Shown in pieces: positions 1 to 5,957 of a stretch of 8,706 nt of DNA. Made by a program: the position numbers and the translations under genes. Below the pieces are notes generated by a model. That model was not told the DNA's origin, made no database searches, and saw only the letters and a list, made by a program, of their open reading frames with translations. Numbering within the stretch: position 1 is the first letter of the stretch; each line of letters opens with the position of its first letter. The DNA comes from Bacteroidales bacterium UBA1204 (GTDB lineage Bacteria > Bacteroidota > Bacteroidia > Bacteroidales > F082), in contig DBXU01000074.1 of assembly GCA_002310075.1 (NCBI GenBank), positions 16,075 to 24,780 on the forward strand. The letters are read 5' to 3'.

Positions 1-216
1 CCATTGACGCAGGCGCAATTGTCCATTTTCGCCGAACATTTGACGGAGCGCCTAATGTTGGCCGACAGCCTCACGGCATGGGAATTTCTGAATTTAGCGA
101 CCGAGGTACACAAGCCAACGACCGCCGACATGCCGCGAATAATCCCCACTAATGCGGCACTCTTCGACATGATGGCCGCCGTTGAGACGGAGACGCAACC
201 CCTTTTGAATTGCTGA
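1..216 (+). CDS. 3' end of an unidentified protein (partial)
   Basis: An open frame runs in from the left edge (frame 1, no stop before TGA at 214-216), giving about 71 residues. The only near-edge initiator is a TTG at position 4, so the real start is probably outside the window and this is a C-terminal fragment. It is soluble and looks helical, with a LTERLMLADSLTAWEFLNLA stretch in the middle and an MMAAVETETQPLLNC tail. I recognise no domain. It ends before a GC-rich, hairpin-bearing spacer, so it probably belongs to a different transcription unit from the portal operon. That it is a phage gene is inferred from context only. Confidence 0.5.
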   Translation, partial: PLTQAQLSIFAEHLTERLMLADSLTAWEFLNLATEVHKPTTADMPRIIPTNAALFDMMAAVETETQPLLNC

Positions 217-374
217 CAACACGGCGAGCAAGTGACGGCGGCCGCCGAGCCGCCGCCACTACTTAACCCAACGGAGAGCCGCCGAAACGGAGAGCCGCAC
301 CGCCGCATATTTCGCGGAACCGATGACCTAATATCCACCGTTTCGGGAGGGCGGCGCGAGGTCTTCCGACAGAA

Positions 375-405
375 AACCGCCGCGTTTTTGCAAAACGCGG
401 CGGTT
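375..405. terminator. Perfect 14-bp hairpin, probable terminator
   Basis: AACCGCCGCGTTTT (375-388) is the exact reverse complement of 392-405, leaving only TGC as loop. On the plus strand no T-run follows the stem; on the minus strand the stem is followed by TTTTCTG, so it would terminate better leftward. It may act in both directions. A structural role such as a protein-binding cruciform cannot be excluded. Confidence 0.5.
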
Positions 406-464
406 AGTTGGCTGAGGAATAGAGATTTGACTGTTTTCAATTGTGAACACGAATAATACAGAAA

Positions 465-513
465 ATTCGCCGCCTGCGGCGTCCGGCGGGACTTGCAGAC
501 GGCGAATCGTTTT
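465..513 (+). terminator. Long imperfect hairpin with T-rich tail, probable rightward terminator
   Basis: ATTCGCCG (465-472) pairs with CGGCGAAT (500-507). After one mismatch, CTGC (474-477) pairs with GCAG (495-498), and after a small internal loop GTCC (481-484) pairs with GGAC (489-492) around GGCG. The stem is followed by CGTTTTG. This fits an intrinsic terminator closing the left-hand unit just before the promoter of the portal operon. Alternative local pairings of the GCCGC/GCGGC stretches also exist. Confidence 0.5.
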
Positions 514-539
514 GTCACTTCATTCGCTTTCGCGGTGGA

Positions 540-547
540 TATTTTTG
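540..547 (+). promoter_or_regulatory. Bacteroidetes-type -7 box before the portal operon
   Basis: TATTTTTG matches the Bacteroidetes -7 consensus TAnnTTTG and is followed by CAAC, as is common for these promoters. The first gene starts 26 bases downstream at 573. No good -33 TTTG lies at the usual 19-21 bp; the nearest, TTTG at 511-514, is 25 bp away and sits in the terminator tail. The call is therefore moderate. Confidence 0.45.
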
Positions 548-572
548 CAACAAACGAAAAAACGAAACCGCA

Positions 573-797
573 ATGATCAAGGAAAACAAACTCTTTGAAG
601 TCGTGGAAACCCTGAAAACCTTTTCGCTCGAATGGGTGAGTAAGGAAGGGGAGTTGGTGAAGGTTGACGAATGCACTCTCACCAGTTTCCACAGCGACGG
701 AAAGACGATGAACGTAAGGCTGGCCAACTCAGGGCAATTCCGCAAGGTGAACAGAAAGACTGTCACAAAAATCAACGGACAGGAGGTGTTCCTATGA
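573..797 (+). CDS. Small protein preceding the portal gene, unknown function
   Basis: 74 residues, basic (many Lys/Arg) with no Cys pairs and no membrane segment. The predicted pattern is an N-terminal helix (KLFEVVETLKTF) followed by several beta strands (LEWVS, LVKVDECTL, TMNVRLA, TVTKING), suggesting a small beta-rich domain. I do not recognise the family. It starts 26 bases after the -7 box with no obvious Shine-Dalgarno site. Its TGA overlaps the portal ATG in an ATGA junction (794-797), and the portal ribosome-binding site lies inside its last codons, so it is translationally coupled to the portal gene. It could be a small terminase-adjacent or head accessory protein, but that is only context. 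Confidence 0.7.
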   Translation: MIKENKLFEVVETLKTFSLEWVSKEGELVKVDECTLTSFHSDGKTMNVRLANSGQFRKVNRKTVTKINGQEVFL

Positions 798-2167
798 AAC
801 CAGGACAAGACTTGATTTGGCTGAGTGACAATGTTTGCTGGTGCAAGGACGCTGTGGCCATCATTGAAAGCCACAACTCGCCAACGCTGTTTGACGAGCC
901 CAACCTTAACATGATAGACGTGGCAGGCTACAGGCTTGCGCCTTGGGGACAGGACAACTGCCTGCCGCAGAACGTTATGGCCAGAATCGAAAAAGCAGAA
1001 ATCGTTGGTACCAATGCCGACTTCAACTGGAAGGTGATGTACGGCCTCGGACCGAAACTTGTGAAGGTGATCCGCGACCCAGAGAACAACCGAGCCAAGG
1101 ACTTCTACGAAGTTACGGAAGGCGAAGCCTACGACTTCTATATGAGGAACAATGTGCCGCTCCTGCTGCAGGAGATCATGACCGACATCTCCTATTTCGC
1201 CAACGCTTTCCCGATTCTCATCCCTGACAAGAGGGATTCCACGGGCAAACGCCACAAGATTGAGGGCATCCTGCACCGCGAAGCGATGTTCAGCCGATGG
1301 GGTGTGGACAAGAATAACCTCATCAACAGGCACCTGTATTCGTCGAAGTGGGACGAGAGCCCAACAGAGAAGGAGATTCAAGAATCTTATGTACTGAACG
1401 AGTACAACGCTGTGGAGGACATCAGGAAGCGGCTGCTGATAGGCAAGGATTCGAGACTGTGTTTCCCAATCTACACGACTTCGCCGGGCAGACCTTACTA
1501 CAGTTATCCCAACTGGTGGAGTATCTTCCGCTCGGGGTGGTACGACCAGGTGACGAACATCCCGACGCTGAAGAAGGCGATCCTGAAATATAACCTCGGC
1601 GTGAAGCATATCATCCACATTGCGGACGAATACTTCAGAGAGAAGGAAGAGCTTCTCGGTATCAGCAAGGACGACCACGAGAAGCGCAAGGCGCTCTATG
1701 AAGAAGTGGTCAAGCAAATCGGCGATGTGCTGGCAGGAGAGGAGAATGCCGGCAAGGCTATCATCGCAAAGAAGAAGCTGATGCAGAACGGCAGCGGCAT
1801 GGCCATGGAGAAACTGATTGAGGTGGAAACGATCAAGAACGACATCAGTGGCGGCGAATACATCACTGACTACGAGACCGGCGCCAACATCATATCGTAT
1901 GCCATGGATGTGCACCCATCGCTGATTGGCGCCACGCCCGGCAAGAATTCGAACAGCCTCAGCGGATCTAACCTCCGCGAGATCTACATCATGAAGCAGT
2001 CGCAAAGCAAGCCGTTGGCCTATCTGGCATTGCAATGGTGGCCAGTGGTGCGTGAGGTGAACGGCTGGGACCACAACTTCGAAATCGTGATCCAAGACAG
2101 CCTGTTCACGACGCTCGACCAGTCGAAATCAGGCGAAATAAGAACGCAAAACAACATAACACAATGA
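794..2167 (+). CDS. Probable phage portal protein
   Basis: 457 residues, a normal length for a portal subunit. Start ATG 794 is chosen over an upstream in-frame ATG at 671 because AGGAGG (781-786) sits seven bases before it and the frame overlaps the preceding stop as ATGA. Features typical of portals: an N-terminal region leading to a GTNADFNWKVMYGLG segment, a Trp/Tyr-rich middle (GRPYYSYPNWWSIFRSGWYD), a long helical segment about residues 285-330 (stem/crown), then YAMDVHPSLIGATPGK followed by NSLSGSNLREIYIMKQSQSK, which resembles the late helix of portals where the chain selects the ring. Known role: the dodecameric DNA gate at one capsid vertex, docking terminase and head-tail connectors. 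The next gene overlaps it and looks like a connector-type protein. A divergent structural protein other than portal is possible; a profile search would settle this. Confidence 0.72.
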   Translation: MKPGQDLIWLSDNVCWCKDAVAIIESHNSPTLFDEPNLNMIDVAGYRLAPWGQDNCLPQNVMARIEKAEIVGTNADFNWKVMYGLGPKLVKVIRDPENNRAKDFYEVTEGEAYDFYMRNNVPLLLQEIMTDISYFANAFPILIPDKRDSTGKRHKIEGILHREAMFSRWGVDKNNLINRHLYSSKWDESPTEKEIQESYVLNEYNAVEDIRKRLLIGKDSRLCFPIYTTSPGRPYYSYPNWWSIFRSGWYDQVTNIPTLKKAILKYNLGVKHIIHIADEYFREKEELLGISKDDHEKRKALYEEVVKQIGDVLAGEENAGKAIIAKKKLMQNGSGMAMEKLIEVETIKNDISGGEYITDYETGANIISYAMDVHPSLIGATPGKNSNSLSGSNLREIYIMKQSQSKPLAYLALQWWPVVREVNGWDHNFEIVIQDSLFTTLDQSKSGEIRTQNNITQ

Positions 2168-3024
2168 TACTGAGCAATACAACCCAAGCCCAACAGTTTC
2201 TGCCGTCGTTGAACCTGACGCTGGCCAACGACCGCTTCAATGACTTCTTCCGACGTGCGCAAACCTGGCTTGTGAGCCACATCATCGGCGAGGAACTGGA
2301 AGAGATTCTGGAAATGGAAGTCGCATTGAACGACGACGACCAACACGAGAAGCTGCGCACGCTGTGCCAGCGCGTGATTGCAGAGAAAGCCTTTTACGTG
2401 GCCATCCCCGAGATGGACATGCAACTGACCGAGGCAGGCTTTGCCGTGCAGAACAATGAGAACTTCACACCTGCTTCGTCACAACGCGTGGACCGACTGG
2501 TGGCGACGCTGCCGGAGAGGATTGCCAACGATGTGGATGCACTTGTACGATTCCTGCTTAAAAACAGCGTGTCGTCTGATACCCCTTATTCCTATTGGCG
2601 CGGCAGCGACCAATTCAAGTATCTGACCGCTGCCTTCATCCCGACGCTGGAAGGCTTCAACAAGCAGGCTTTGGCTCTGCAGAAGGTGAAGACTTACGAC
2701 GAGTTCTACGCCGCAATTCCCATCATGGCCAAGGAGATGAGCAAGGTGGCCGACTACTTCGTGAGCGACAAAGAGGTGTGCAGGCTCAGGGAACTATATC
2801 GCGACGACGACGCCTTGCAGATTCACCGCCAGGCCATCGCTGAACTGAAGACTGTGGCTGTGGCTGCCTATTGCAAGGATATCAGGTGTGCCCGCAATGC
2901 CGCCGTGTGTGCCCGTGACATTATGATGTCGGCACCCGACATGTTCCCCTTCTTTAAGGCTTCGGATGCGTACAAGTCGCATTCGGTCAACCTCGACGGC
3001 GGGAAGACCGTGAATTTATTGTGA
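2164..3024 (+). CDS. DUF6712-like phage protein, possible head-tail connector
   Basis: 286 residues, almost wholly helical. The layout suggests two halves: residues about 1-110 (FLPSLNLTLANDRFNDFFRR, then SHIIGEELEEIL) and about 145-270 (TAAFIPTLEGFNKQAL, YDEFYAAIPIMAKEMSKVAD, then a helical tail with four Cys). This matches my memory of the DUF6712 family found next to portal genes in Bacteroidales prophages; no biochemical role is known to me. Start 2164 overlaps the portal stop (ATGA, 2164-2167), implying coupled translation and similar dosage. Position after the portal suggests a connector or completion protein, which is inference. Confidence 0.68.
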   Translation: MILSNTTQAQQFLPSLNLTLANDRFNDFFRRAQTWLVSHIIGEELEEILEMEVALNDDDQHEKLRTLCQRVIAEKAFYVAIPEMDMQLTEAGFAVQNNENFTPASSQRVDRLVATLPERIANDVDALVRFLLKNSVSSDTPYSYWRGSDQFKYLTAAFIPTLEGFNKQALALQKVKTYDEFYAAIPIMAKEMSKVADYFVSDKEVCRLRELYRDDDALQIHRQAIAELKTVAVAAYCKDIRCARNAAVCARDIMMSAPDMFPFFKASDAYKSHSVNLDGGKTVNLL

Positions 3025-3054
3025 ACTTATTTCTTACCACAAAAACTTAAAATC

Positions 3055-3384
3055 ATGAAGAAATTCGCAGAATGGCTCGAGGAACATGCCGTGGTTCCCG
3101 GGGATTCCACTAAGGCTACAATCGCATTCATTGTCAGCCTTATCATCGCGGCAGTAACAATCACACTATTTGCAGCCTTGGGCTGGAGAGGCGATGCTAT
3201 TGTGTACCTTCTTGGTGTACTTGTGCTTGGCTCCTGTGTCGGCCTTCCGCTTTTTGAGGCCTTGCGCGCACTTGTAACCAGGAATCCTTGGACACCTTGG
3301 TATTGGTTCCCGTCAATTGCCGGCGTTGCCCTCGGCGGACTACTTTCTGTCTTGATTTGTTGGATTTTCGGATGGCACAATTAA
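3055..3384 (+). CDS. Three-helix small membrane protein, holin candidate
   Basis: 109 residues. A short amphipathic start (MKKFAEWLEEHAVV) is followed by three hydrophobic segments at about 22-42, 47-69 and 84-105, with a Trp/Pro-rich turn (RNPWTPWYWFP) before the last. There is no signal-peptidase site. Size and topology fit class I holins, which form the inner-membrane hole that releases lysin, and lysis genes lie downstream in the same operon. I cannot match it to a named holin family, and the next gene has the same build, so which protein is the holin (or whether one is an antiholin) is open. It starts 30 bases after the previous stop, without a Shine-Dalgarno site. Confidence 0.72.
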   Translation: MKKFAEWLEEHAVVPGDSTKATIAFIVSLIIAAVTITLFAALGWRGDAIVYLLGVLVLGSCVGLPLFEALRALVTRNPWTPWYWFPSIAGVALGGLLSVLICWIFGWHN

Positions 3385-3385
3385 C

Positions 3386-3652
3386 ATGAAAAAGATCCTT
3401 TCCAGACTTTATGCCATCAGGGCAGACAAGTTCCTTCACTTCATCTGCGGACTGATCATCGCACAGGTGGTGTGCCTCCTGTTGGCGCACGCCTGCAACG
3501 GATGGATGTTGTTCGTCGGTGCTTTCCTGCTTGGCACTTTGATTGTCGCGGCGAAAGAAATTTCCGACATCAAGTTTGGAGTGCCTTCGTGGAAGGATTT
3601 CTTCGCCTCGGTTGTCGGCGTTGTCGTGGGTCTCCTAATCTTGATGATATGA
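3386..3652 (+). CDS. Three-helix membrane protein with DKxxHF and KExxD motifs
   Basis: 88 residues with hydrophobic segments at about 17-36, 40-57 and 72-88. The pattern DKFLHF (14-19) before the first helix, KEISD (57-61) after the second and D71 before a Gly-rich third helix (SVVGVVVGL) resembles the arrangement in YfiM/DUF2279-type and VanZ-like small membrane proteins. In phage, similar short proteins are often left unannotated beside holins. Its ATG follows the previous TAA by one base and its own TGA overlaps the next ATG (3649-3652). Charged residues conserved around membrane helices suggest more than a plain hole-former, but no function can be assigned. Confidence 0.72.
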   Translation: MKKILSRLYAIRADKFLHFICGLIIAQVVCLLLAHACNGWMLFVGAFLLGTLIVAAKEISDIKFGVPSWKDFFASVVGVVVGLLILMI

Positions 3653-4374
3653 CCATCGACCTCCATATACCATCGAATTGGCTGGAGCTGTCGACAGAGC
3701 AATTGCGCGATATTGTCGACCTTGCGTCTGCAGGCATTCGCCGCGAAGAGTTCTTACTGATAATGCTGTGCAAACTCTCCGGCATCAAGATGGTGGCCGC
3801 AACAACCGATGAGGACGACAAGAGAGTGGTGCACACAAAATTTGTGGACGGCGAAGGGCATGTATTCGACCTCGAAGACTGGCAAGTGACTGAGTTCTGT
3901 GAGCGTCTGGCCTTCACATACGACGAGAAGATGCCCATCGGAGCGGCATGGCCATTCAAATGGAACCGTTACCTAATGGACACCCCGTTCGGCGACTGGT
4001 TCCATGCCGACGCCCTGGTGCTGGGCTTCACTCTGGATGGAGACCTGGAGAAGCTGAAAGGCGCCATGAAGGACCTCGGCGACCCGCATGACAATCCGAC
4101 ACCCGCCGACGTGACGCTGATGCTGAACTGGTACGACTGCTTCAAGGGATGGCTGCAGGAACGATACCCGCTTGTGTTCCAAAAGGCGGAGCCCGGAGAA
4201 GCAGGACCCACTTCGCCCATCGAGGCGAGGCAGAATATCATGCTGATGCTCAATGGCGGCCGACCCCAGGACAACGAGGCCATCGAGCGGAGCAACATGC
4301 ACGACGTGCTTGCCGCCCTGCAGCATAAGATCGAGGAAGCGAAACACTATGAGGAACAATTGCATAGAATCTGA
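3649..4374 (+). CDS. 241-residue phage operon protein, unknown function
   Basis: Start ATG 3649 gives the ATGA overlap with the previous stop; a longer in-frame start at 3472 would run back through the membrane-protein gene and is rejected. The N-terminus (MTIDLHIPSNWLELSTEQLR, then DIVDLASAGIRREEFLLIMLCKL) has the form beta strand plus helix pair, with GIKMV next. I recall similar N-termini in Bacteroidales phage proteins located between head and tail genes, but cannot name a family. The middle holds WPFKWNRYLMDTPFGDW. The C-terminus (about 190-240) is a charged helix likely to form a coiled coil (AALQHKIEEAKHYEEQL). It is soluble with no catalytic motif. A tail-assembly role is possible but unsupported. 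Confidence 0.78.
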   Translation: MTIDLHIPSNWLELSTEQLRDIVDLASAGIRREEFLLIMLCKLSGIKMVAATTDEDDKRVVHTKFVDGEGHVFDLEDWQVTEFCERLAFTYDEKMPIGAAWPFKWNRYLMDTPFGDWFHADALVLGFTLDGDLEKLKGAMKDLGDPHDNPTPADVTLMLNWYDCFKGWLQERYPLVFQKAEPGEAGPTSPIEARQNIMLMLNGGRPQDNEAIERSNMHDVLAALQHKIEEAKHYEEQLHRI

Positions 4375-4580
4375 TGAAAAGGACATTCGTTAAGAAGGTG
4401 CTGGCCGAGCTGCTGAAGGCCATGGACGAAAACGGCTTCAAGGGCTGCGAGATCATGGAAGTGAACATCAAGACCTGCATCAACAGAAAAGCAGAGATGT
4501 TTGCCAGCGCGGAAGCCACCATCACGGAGCCTGGTAACGAAGGAAAGAGTTACAAGGTGCGCAAGGACTTCGACCTATGA
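4374..4580 (+). CDS. Small basic protein, unknown
   Basis: 68 residues. An N-terminal amphipathic helix (KKVLAELLKAMDEN) is followed by an apparent three-strand sheet (CEIMEVNIKTCIN, AEMFASAEATITE, SYKVRKDFDL), suggesting a compact alpha-beta domain. Its ATG shares base A4374 with the previous TGA (TGATG) and its own TGA overlaps the next ATG (4577-4580), so it sits in a coupled chain. No family recognised. Confidence 0.72.
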   Translation: MKRTFVKKVLAELLKAMDENGFKGCEIMEVNIKTCINRKAEMFASAEATITEPGNEGKSYKVRKDFDL

Positions 4581-4765
4581 GCCATGAGATATGGGTTGAG
4601 TGCCCTCGCTGCCATACGGAGTTCGACGCAAGGCTCTGGATGGGGGAGTGCCCGAAGTGCGGCAAGGCCGCAAACTGTCACTCCGATGTCGGGGCAGATG
4701 ACAACCTTTGCACTGTTCAAGAGAAACCATGTGCGATTCCCAGCCGTGAGTTAGGGCTGGAGTGA
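4577..4765 (+). CDS. Small zinc-ribbon protein
   Basis: 62 residues with CPRC at 9-12 and CPKC at 25-28, two zinc-knuckle halves 12 residues apart; this is a canonical four-Cys zinc ribbon, here with GECPKCG. Two later Cys (34, 45) and a His (35) lie in an acidic, probably disordered tail. Such ribbons commonly bind nucleic acid or act as structural Zn sites in small phage regulators. The start overlaps the preceding stop in ATGA. The last codons contain a small hairpin (CAGCC 4741-4745 with GGCTG 4755-4759). Directly after it comes a structured spacer and a tRNA, so a link to RNA is tempting but only positional. Confidence 0.72.
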   Translation: MSHEIWVECPRCHTEFDARLWMGECPKCGKAANCHSDVGADDNLCTVQEKPCAIPSRELGLE

Positions 4766-4767
4766 TA

Positions 4768-4850
4768 CGCTCCCGGGCTTGTCGGCCGCCGCCATGTCCT
4801 TTGTCGGCATGGATTGCAGGCCTCGTAGGAGGCAAGCATACTTGGGAGCG
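4768..4850 (+). ncRNA. Possible structured RNA or tRNA-like element before the tRNA
   Basis: The 89 bases between the zinc-ribbon gene and the tRNA are highly foldable. CGCTCCC (4768-4774) pairs with GGGAGCG (4844-4850) and closes the element. Inside, GCTTG (4777-4781) can pair with CAAGC (4833-4837). CCATGTC (4792-4798) pairs with GGCATGG (4806-4812, one G-U) around a seven-base loop CTTTGTC. GCCTC (4820-4824) pairs with GAGGC (4829-4833) around GTAG. The seven-base closing stem and an anticodon-like arm recall a tRNA, but no T-arm or D-arm is present. It could be a decayed tRNA, a processing signal or a small RNA. There is no promoter of its own that I can see. Confidence 0.3.
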
Positions 4851-4854
4851 CCAC

Positions 4855-4928
4855 AGCGGGGTCACTGGAGTTGGTTCCAGCCCTGTCCCATAAGCAGGTC
4901 TACGCGGGTTCGAGTCCCGCCCCCGCTA
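4855..4928 (+). tRNA. tRNA with anticodon CAT (Met or Ile2 type), unusual C33
   Basis: A full cloverleaf can be drawn. Acceptor AGCGGGG (4855-4861) pairs with CCCCGCT (4921-4927), discriminator A4928. D-stem CTGG (4865-4868) pairs with CCAG (4877-4880) around an eight-base loop with GG. Anticodon stem CCTGT (4882-4886) pairs with GCAGG (4894-4898), loop CCCATAA, anticodon CAT at 4889-4891. Five variable bases follow, then T-arm GCGGG/CCCGC around TTCGAGT. No CCA is encoded. Two oddities: the base before the anticodon is C, not the near-universal T, and three bases instead of two separate acceptor and D-stem. A1-T72 pairing excludes a normal bacterial initiator. It lies inside the gene chain, so it probably needs processing from the operon transcript. 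Confidence 0.72.
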
Positions 4929-4951
4929 CTCAACCAATAAAAACATAATAT

Positions 4952-5143
4952 ATGGTACTGTTTTTCCTATTTGAGTTCATCCTGAAGGCCGTGCTGCTGA
5001 CGCTCGGTCTTCTTGCCTGGCAAGGCGCAAGATGGGCCGCCATCACCTTCGTTGTGCTGCTGTGCGTGATCGCCCTCTTCGACTTCGTGGCGATATTCGT
5101 GTTTCTCTCCGCTAACCACGACATCGAAAGGAGGGTCCCGTGA
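4952..5143 (+). CDS. Two-helix small membrane protein, holin candidate next to the lysin
   Basis: 63 residues with hydrophobic segments at about 4-22 and 28-53, separated by a short AWQGAR turn, ending in a charged tail ([11 protein letters not shown]). The first gene after the tRNA, preceded by an AT-rich leader without Shine-Dalgarno site. Its TGA overlaps the GTG of the endolysin (GTGA, 5140-5143), and the lysin ribosome-binding site is inside its 3' end, so the two are coupled. Class II holins have two helices and usually directly precede the lysin, which makes this the positionally best holin; the two three-helix proteins upstream are rivals. No sequence family recognised. Confidence 0.7.
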   Translation: MVLFFLFEFILKAVLLTLGLLAWQGARWAAITFVVLLCVIALFDFVAIFVFLSANHDIERRVP

Positions 5144-5820
5144 GCACCAAGGAAACGCACAAGGTGACGCTGATGAGTGTAACCGCAGCCGACGCCAAGA
5201 ATCCAACCATCCACGTGAAGACGATAGGAAGAAACGATCCGTGTCCGTGCGGCTCGGGCAAGAAGGTGAAGAATTGCTGCGGCGAAACGAAGCAATACTG
5301 CTATATCAAAAAGAAAGAGGCGGCAAAAACAACCAAAACCAATAGAGGCCTGGTGCAATACTGTCTGGCTCAGTTGGGCCGCCCGTATTGGTATGGCACC
5401 TTCGGACAATTGGCAACACCTTCGCTGCTTGTCCAGAAACGGCAGCAATATCCAAAATACTACACGGCCAACGACTTCGCCAGCCAGATGGGTCAGAAGG
5501 TGCACGACTGCATCGGTCTGATCAAGGGATATATGTGGTGCAAGGATGTCAACGACACGAAGCCAGTATACGCCGACCCTGCCTTTCCGGACATCTCGGC
5601 TGATGGGCTTTATAGGCACTGCGTGCGGAAAGGGGAGGGCATTGAGACAATGCCAGACGTGCCTGGTATTGCCGTGTTCATGAAAGGACATGTCGGCGTG
5701 TATGTCGGCGACGGCCAAGTCATAGAAGCCCGTGGTCATGCCTATGGCGTTGTGATGACCGAACTAAAGCGTCGTGCCTGGAAACGTTGGGCATATATCG
5801 AGGAAATCAAGTACCTATGA
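5140..5820 (+). CDS. Endolysin: SEC-C zinc motif fused to NlpC/P60 peptidase
   Basis: 226 residues. Residues 30-48 ([19 protein letters not shown]) are a textbook SEC-C zinc motif with C35, C37, C46 and C47. Residues about 70-226 form an NlpC/P60-type cell-wall peptidase: catalytic Cys in [12 protein letters not shown] (C124), His in [11 protein letters not shown] (H184), and [12 protein letters not shown] with H200 as likely third residue. The C-terminal block closely resembles phage lysins I know from Firmicutes prophages. These enzymes cut peptide bonds in peptidoglycan stems. There is no signal peptide, so export should depend on a holin. GTG 5140 is chosen because AAAGGAGGG (5127-5135) precedes it and it overlaps the previous stop. 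The SEC-C fusion is the odd part: the motif is otherwise known from SecA tails and many unrelated proteins. Confidence 0.92.
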   Translation: MSTKETHKVTLMSVTAADAKNPTIHVKTIGRNDPCPCGSGKKVKNCCGETKQYCYIKKKEAAKTTKTNRGLVQYCLAQLGRPYWYGTFGQLATPSLLVQKRQQYPKYYTANDFASQMGQKVHDCIGLIKGYMWCKDVNDTKPVYADPAFPDISADGLYRHCVRKGEGIETMPDVPGIAVFMKGHVGVYVGDGQVIEARGHAYGVVMTELKRRAWKRWAYIEEIKYL

Positions 5821-5957
5821 TCCACGTCGTCGTCACCATAAGAAGGGAAGGAGAAGAGGACAGCCCATTTGTCCGCTCGAAGAACTATGCAGGAGAAGAT
5901 GATGTCGTCAAGGATATCCCCGACATCATCGAGACTATTAAGAAGCATGTAAGATGA
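5817..5957 (+). CDS. 46-residue protein between lysin and spanin, unknown
   Basis: A short frame [20 protein letters not shown]... with ATGA overlaps at both ends (5817-5820 with the lysin stop, 5954-5957 with the spanin start). The double overlap and the tight packing argue that it is real. It starts with a beta strand (IHVVVTIRR), has an acidic middle ([15 protein letters not shown]) and ends with a helix ([11 protein letters not shown]). No membrane segment or Cys. A lysis-timing regulator is conceivable from position only. Confidence 0.65.
   Translation: MIHVVVTIRREGEEDSPFVRSKNYAGEDDVVKDIPDIIETIKKHVR

Larger units (their letters stand above)
217..572. other. GC-rich non-coding spacer between two transcription units
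   Basis: About 355 bases without a convincing gene. The left part is rich in CCG/CGG triplets, with a perfect 12-bp palindrome CGGCGGCCGCCG at 236-247 and a 12-bp direct repeat ACGGAGAGCCGC at 271-282 and 287-298. The middle and right parts hold two long hairpins (375-405 and 465-507), followed by a promoter-like box at 540-547. A GTG-initiated frame at 232-456 is open, but its product is low-complexity (Pro/Arg rich) and crosses the first hairpin, so I do not call it. The simplest reading is the end of one operon and the start of the next. Confidence 0.6.

Noticed and set aside
232..456. GTG-initiated frame of 74 codons in the left spacer
   Set aside because: The product is Pro/Arg-rich low complexity, crosses a perfect 14-bp hairpin, has no ribosome-binding site, and shows no recognisable fold.
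515..2095. A 526-codon open frame on the minus strand opposite the portal gene
   Set aside because: It is the antisense of the portal frame. The product is low-information, rich in His/Val/Leu as expected of reversed codons, has no domain, and runs against the coupled chain of plus-strand genes.
4768..4850. A second complete tRNA
   Set aside because: There is a seven-bp closing stem and a seven-base loop, but no T-arm with TTC and no D-arm; the anticodon-like stem has the wrong length and place.
4762..4893. GTG frame of 43 codons beginning in a GTGA overlap with the zinc-ribbon stop
   Set aside because: The overlap mimics the true junctions, but the frame runs through the structured spacer into the tRNA and ends in the anticodon loop; the peptide has no clear features. 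The RNA reading explains the interval better.
4855..4928. The tRNA as an integration (attachment) site of the element
   Set aside because: It lies inside the gene chain rather than at a boundary. I found no integrase in the window and no second copy of its 3' end.
4930..5739. 269-codon minus-strand frame opposite the lysin
   Set aside because: Antisense shadow of a gene with clear SEC-C and NlpC/P60 motifs.
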